From: Neoarius graeffei
Lineage: Eukaryota > Chordata > Actinopteri > Siluriformes > Ariidae
Assembly (NCBI RefSeq): GCF_027579695.1
Contig: NC_083571.1
Coordinates: 34,004,443-34,068,442, forward strand
Reading direction: 5' to 3'
DNA: 64,000 nt
In this document: in pieces, positions 61,925 through 64,000 of the stretch
Layout of the letters: each line of letters opens with the position of its first letter
Position numbering within the stretch: the first letter of the stretch is position 1
Made by a program: the position numbers and the translations under genes
The notes under the pieces: generated by a model
What the model saw: only the letters and a program-made list of their open reading frames with translations
Told to the model about the DNA's origin: nothing
Databases searched by the model: none

Positions 61925-62907
61925 GAAAACCAAGGAGCCTCCAAACAGGTCAGAGACAAAGTTGTGGAGAAGTATAGATCAGGGTTGGGTTATAAAAAAT
62001 ATCCAAAAGTTTGAATATCCCAGGGAGCACCATTAAATTCATTATAGCAAAATGGAAAGAATATGGCACCACTACAAACCTGACAAGAGAAGGTCTCCCA
62101 CCAAAACTCACAGACCAGGCAAGGAGGGCATTAATCAGAGATGCAACAAAGATACCAAAGATAACACTGAAGGAGCTGCAAAGATCCACAGTAGAGATGG
62201 GAATATCTGTCCATAGGACCACTTTAAGCCGTACACTCCACAGAGCAGGGATTTATGGAAGAGTGGCCAGAAAAAGGCCATTGCTTAAGAAAACACATTT
62301 GGAGTTTACCCAACAGCATGTGGCAGACTCCCCAAACACATGGAAGAAGATTCTCTGGTCAGAAGAAACTAAAATTGAACTTTTTGGCCATCGTGGGAAA
62401 CGCCATGTGTGACGCAAATGCAGCACCCTGAGAACACCATCCCTACAGTGAAGCATGGTGGTGGCACCATCATGCTGTGGAAATGGTTTTCATCTACAGG
62501 GACAGGAAAGCTGGTCAGGACTGAAGGAAAGATGGATGGCACTAAATACAGGGCAATTCTGGAGGAAAACCTGTTTGAGTCGGCCAGAGGTTTGAGACTG
62601 GGACGAAGGTTCATGTTCCAGCAGGACAATGACCCTAAACATACTGCTAAAGCTACACTGGAGTGGTTTAAAGGGAAACATTTCAATGTCTTGGAATGGC
62701 CTAGTTAAAGCTCAGACCTCAATCCAATTGAGAATCTGTGGCATAACTTGAAGATTGCTGTACATCAATGCACCCCATCTAACTTGAAGGAGTTGGAGCA
62801 GTTTTGCCTTGAGGAATGGGCAAAAATCCCAGTGGCTAGATGTGCTAAGCGAATAGAAGAGATTTGCAGCTGTAATTGCAGCAAAAGGAGGATCTACAGA
62901 GTATTGA
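61925..62907 (+). pseudogene. Tc1 transposase, frameshifted
   Basis: Open 62011-62412 (NIPGSTIKFIIAKWKEYGTT to the first catalytic region [13 protein letters not shown], where Asp is replaced by Glu) and again 62409-62708 ([20 protein letters not shown]). A stop then follows EWPS (TAA 62706-62708) before SDLNPIENLW. Decayed in different places from copy 1. Confidence 0.87.
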
Positions 62908-63012
62908 CTTTGGGGGGTGAATACCTATGCACATTCCGGATTTCTGTTTTTTTCATCTTAATTATTGTTTGTGTCACAATAAAAAACAATTTTCACCTTT
63001 AAAGTGGTAGGC

Positions 63013-63385
63013 GGGCGGCATGGTGGTGTAGTGGTTAGCGCTGTCGCCTCACAGCAAGAAGGTCCGGGTTCGAGCCCCGTGCCTGGCGAGGGCCTTTCTG
63101 TGCGGAGTTTGCATGTTCTCCCCGTGTCCGCATGGGTTTCCTCCGGGTGCTCTGGTTTCCCCCACAGTCCAAAGACATGCAGGTTAGGTTAACTGGTGAC
63201 TCTAAATTGAGCGTAGGTGTGAATGTGAGTGTGAATGGTTGTCTGTGTCTATGTGTCAGCCCTGTGATGACCTGGCGACTTGTCCAGGGTGTACCCCGCC
63301 TTTCGCCCGTAGTCAGCTGGGATAGGCTCCAGCTTGCCTGCGACCCTGTAGAACAGGATAAAGCGGCTACAGATAATGAGATGAG
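63013..63385 (+). mobile_element. V-SINE retrotransposon
   Basis: Perfect 12-bp target duplication AAAGTGGTAGGC at 63001-63012 and 63386-63397, inserted near the right end of the Tc1 copy. Confidence 0.97.
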
Positions 63386-63512
63386 AAAGTGGTAGGCATG
63401 TTGTGTAAATCAAGTGGTGCTAACCCTGCAAAAATCCATTTTAATTCCAGCTTGTAATGTGACAAAACAGGACAAACACCAAGGGGGATGAATACTTTTG
63501 CAAGACACTGTA

Positions 63513-64000
63513 AATGACAGAAATTATCACTGTATCAACGATTGGCTGTAATCTCTTTACAAAGTTCTTCTTCAGGTCTTTTGCTTCATGGAGGAAGCAC
63601 TGAGACTTGGATCCAACACAATCCAAGAAATAGTCTCCGGGTCATGGATACAGACAGTGATGCTTGACAGGAGAAGCAATCAGAGGCGTTACCTTGACAC
63701 AAATTTTTGTCTTGTGATGAGTTTATGTACTGGTTTCTCCATGATGGATCATTTTTGAAATCTTTCTGGTCAGTTCTGTTCCCTTATATTCCTCTTGGGT
63801 CTCTTTCCTGTGTGTTTGCCTTGACTCAAGGTCCTGTTGAATTTATCTGGTAGTAATGCAGAGTAGAGTAAAGCTCCATCTTCCAACAAATTTGTCAAGA
63901 TCTAGTTTCTGAAGACCTTCCACCATTTTCTTTAACATTATTTCCTGGCAGCTCTCTGTTGTAGTTGAACACTTTCCATGACAATGCGCCTACTCCCTGG
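63513..64000. other. No gene recognised at right edge
   Basis: Moderately complex sequence; no supported exon. Confidence 0.45.

Larger units (their letters stand above)
61477..63510 (+). mobile_element. Tc1-like transposon (copy 2) with (TA)n and nested V-SINE
   Basis: Same family as 44556-46370, TA-flanked, 2,034 bp including a (TA)n expansion (61607-61671) replacing part of the left subterminal region and a V-SINE at 63013-63385. Confidence 0.95.

Overview
The window looks like teleost fish nuclear DNA: spliced vertebrate genes, tRNA-headed V-SINEs, many Tc1/mariner, hAT and TTAA-type DNA transposons, and long (CA)n, (TA)n and (ATCT)n microsatellites. The repeat mix (V-SINE with an (ATGAG)n tail, abundant Tc1 families) fits an otophysan such as a catfish, but the species is an inference. 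Nothing bacterial, viral or CRISPR-like was seen.

Three host genes can be supported. (1) On the + strand at 992-2528 are the last three coding exons of a CFAP97 (KIAA1430/hemingway-domain) gene; its 5' exons lie left of the window. (2) On the - strand at 10512-11165 is a complete single-exon NME5-like gene (NDK domain plus Dpy-30-like tail) with a CpG-rich, TATA-less promoter-like region. (3) On the - strand at 28183-31331 is a complete four-exon ADP/ATP translocase of 298 aa, most likely slc25a4. CFAP97 and slc25a4 are convergent neighbours, as on human 4q35.1 from memory, so the window is an orthologous block whose ~25.6 kb interval is filled with transposons and an NME5 copy.

Layout. 1-0.9 kb: Tc1 remnant. 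1-2.5 kb: CFAP97. 2.6-9.7 kb: Tc1 pieces and a Tc1 containing a tandem-unit repeat and two V-SINEs, cut by a RecQ-helicase-bearing element with 9-bp target duplications. 10.5-11.5 kb: nme5 and promoter. 11.8-15.2 kb: two V-SINEs in tandem, one split by a hAT that itself carries a 93-bp MITE, then a LINE 3' end and a second SINE type. 15.2-20.2 kb: hAT, minisatellite, hAT with nested SINE. 21.6-23.6 kb: Tc1 and SINE. 25.6-27.4 kb: TA-flanked element. 27.8-31.5 kb: slc25a4. 31.5-64 kb: no host coding exon recognised; instead Tc1 elements, three TTAA-flanked elements (one a giant palindrome, one with a THAP-like exon), microsatellites, and stretches of unique sequence that may hold regulatory elements upstream of slc25a4.

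The most novel-looking items are the 9-bp-TSD element family with hairpin ends and a RecQ-like helicase exon, the TTAA-flanked element with divergent THAP-like and acidic exons, and the triple-nested palindrome at 35.3-36.8 kb. All calls come from reading the sequence by eye; no alignment or database search was run.
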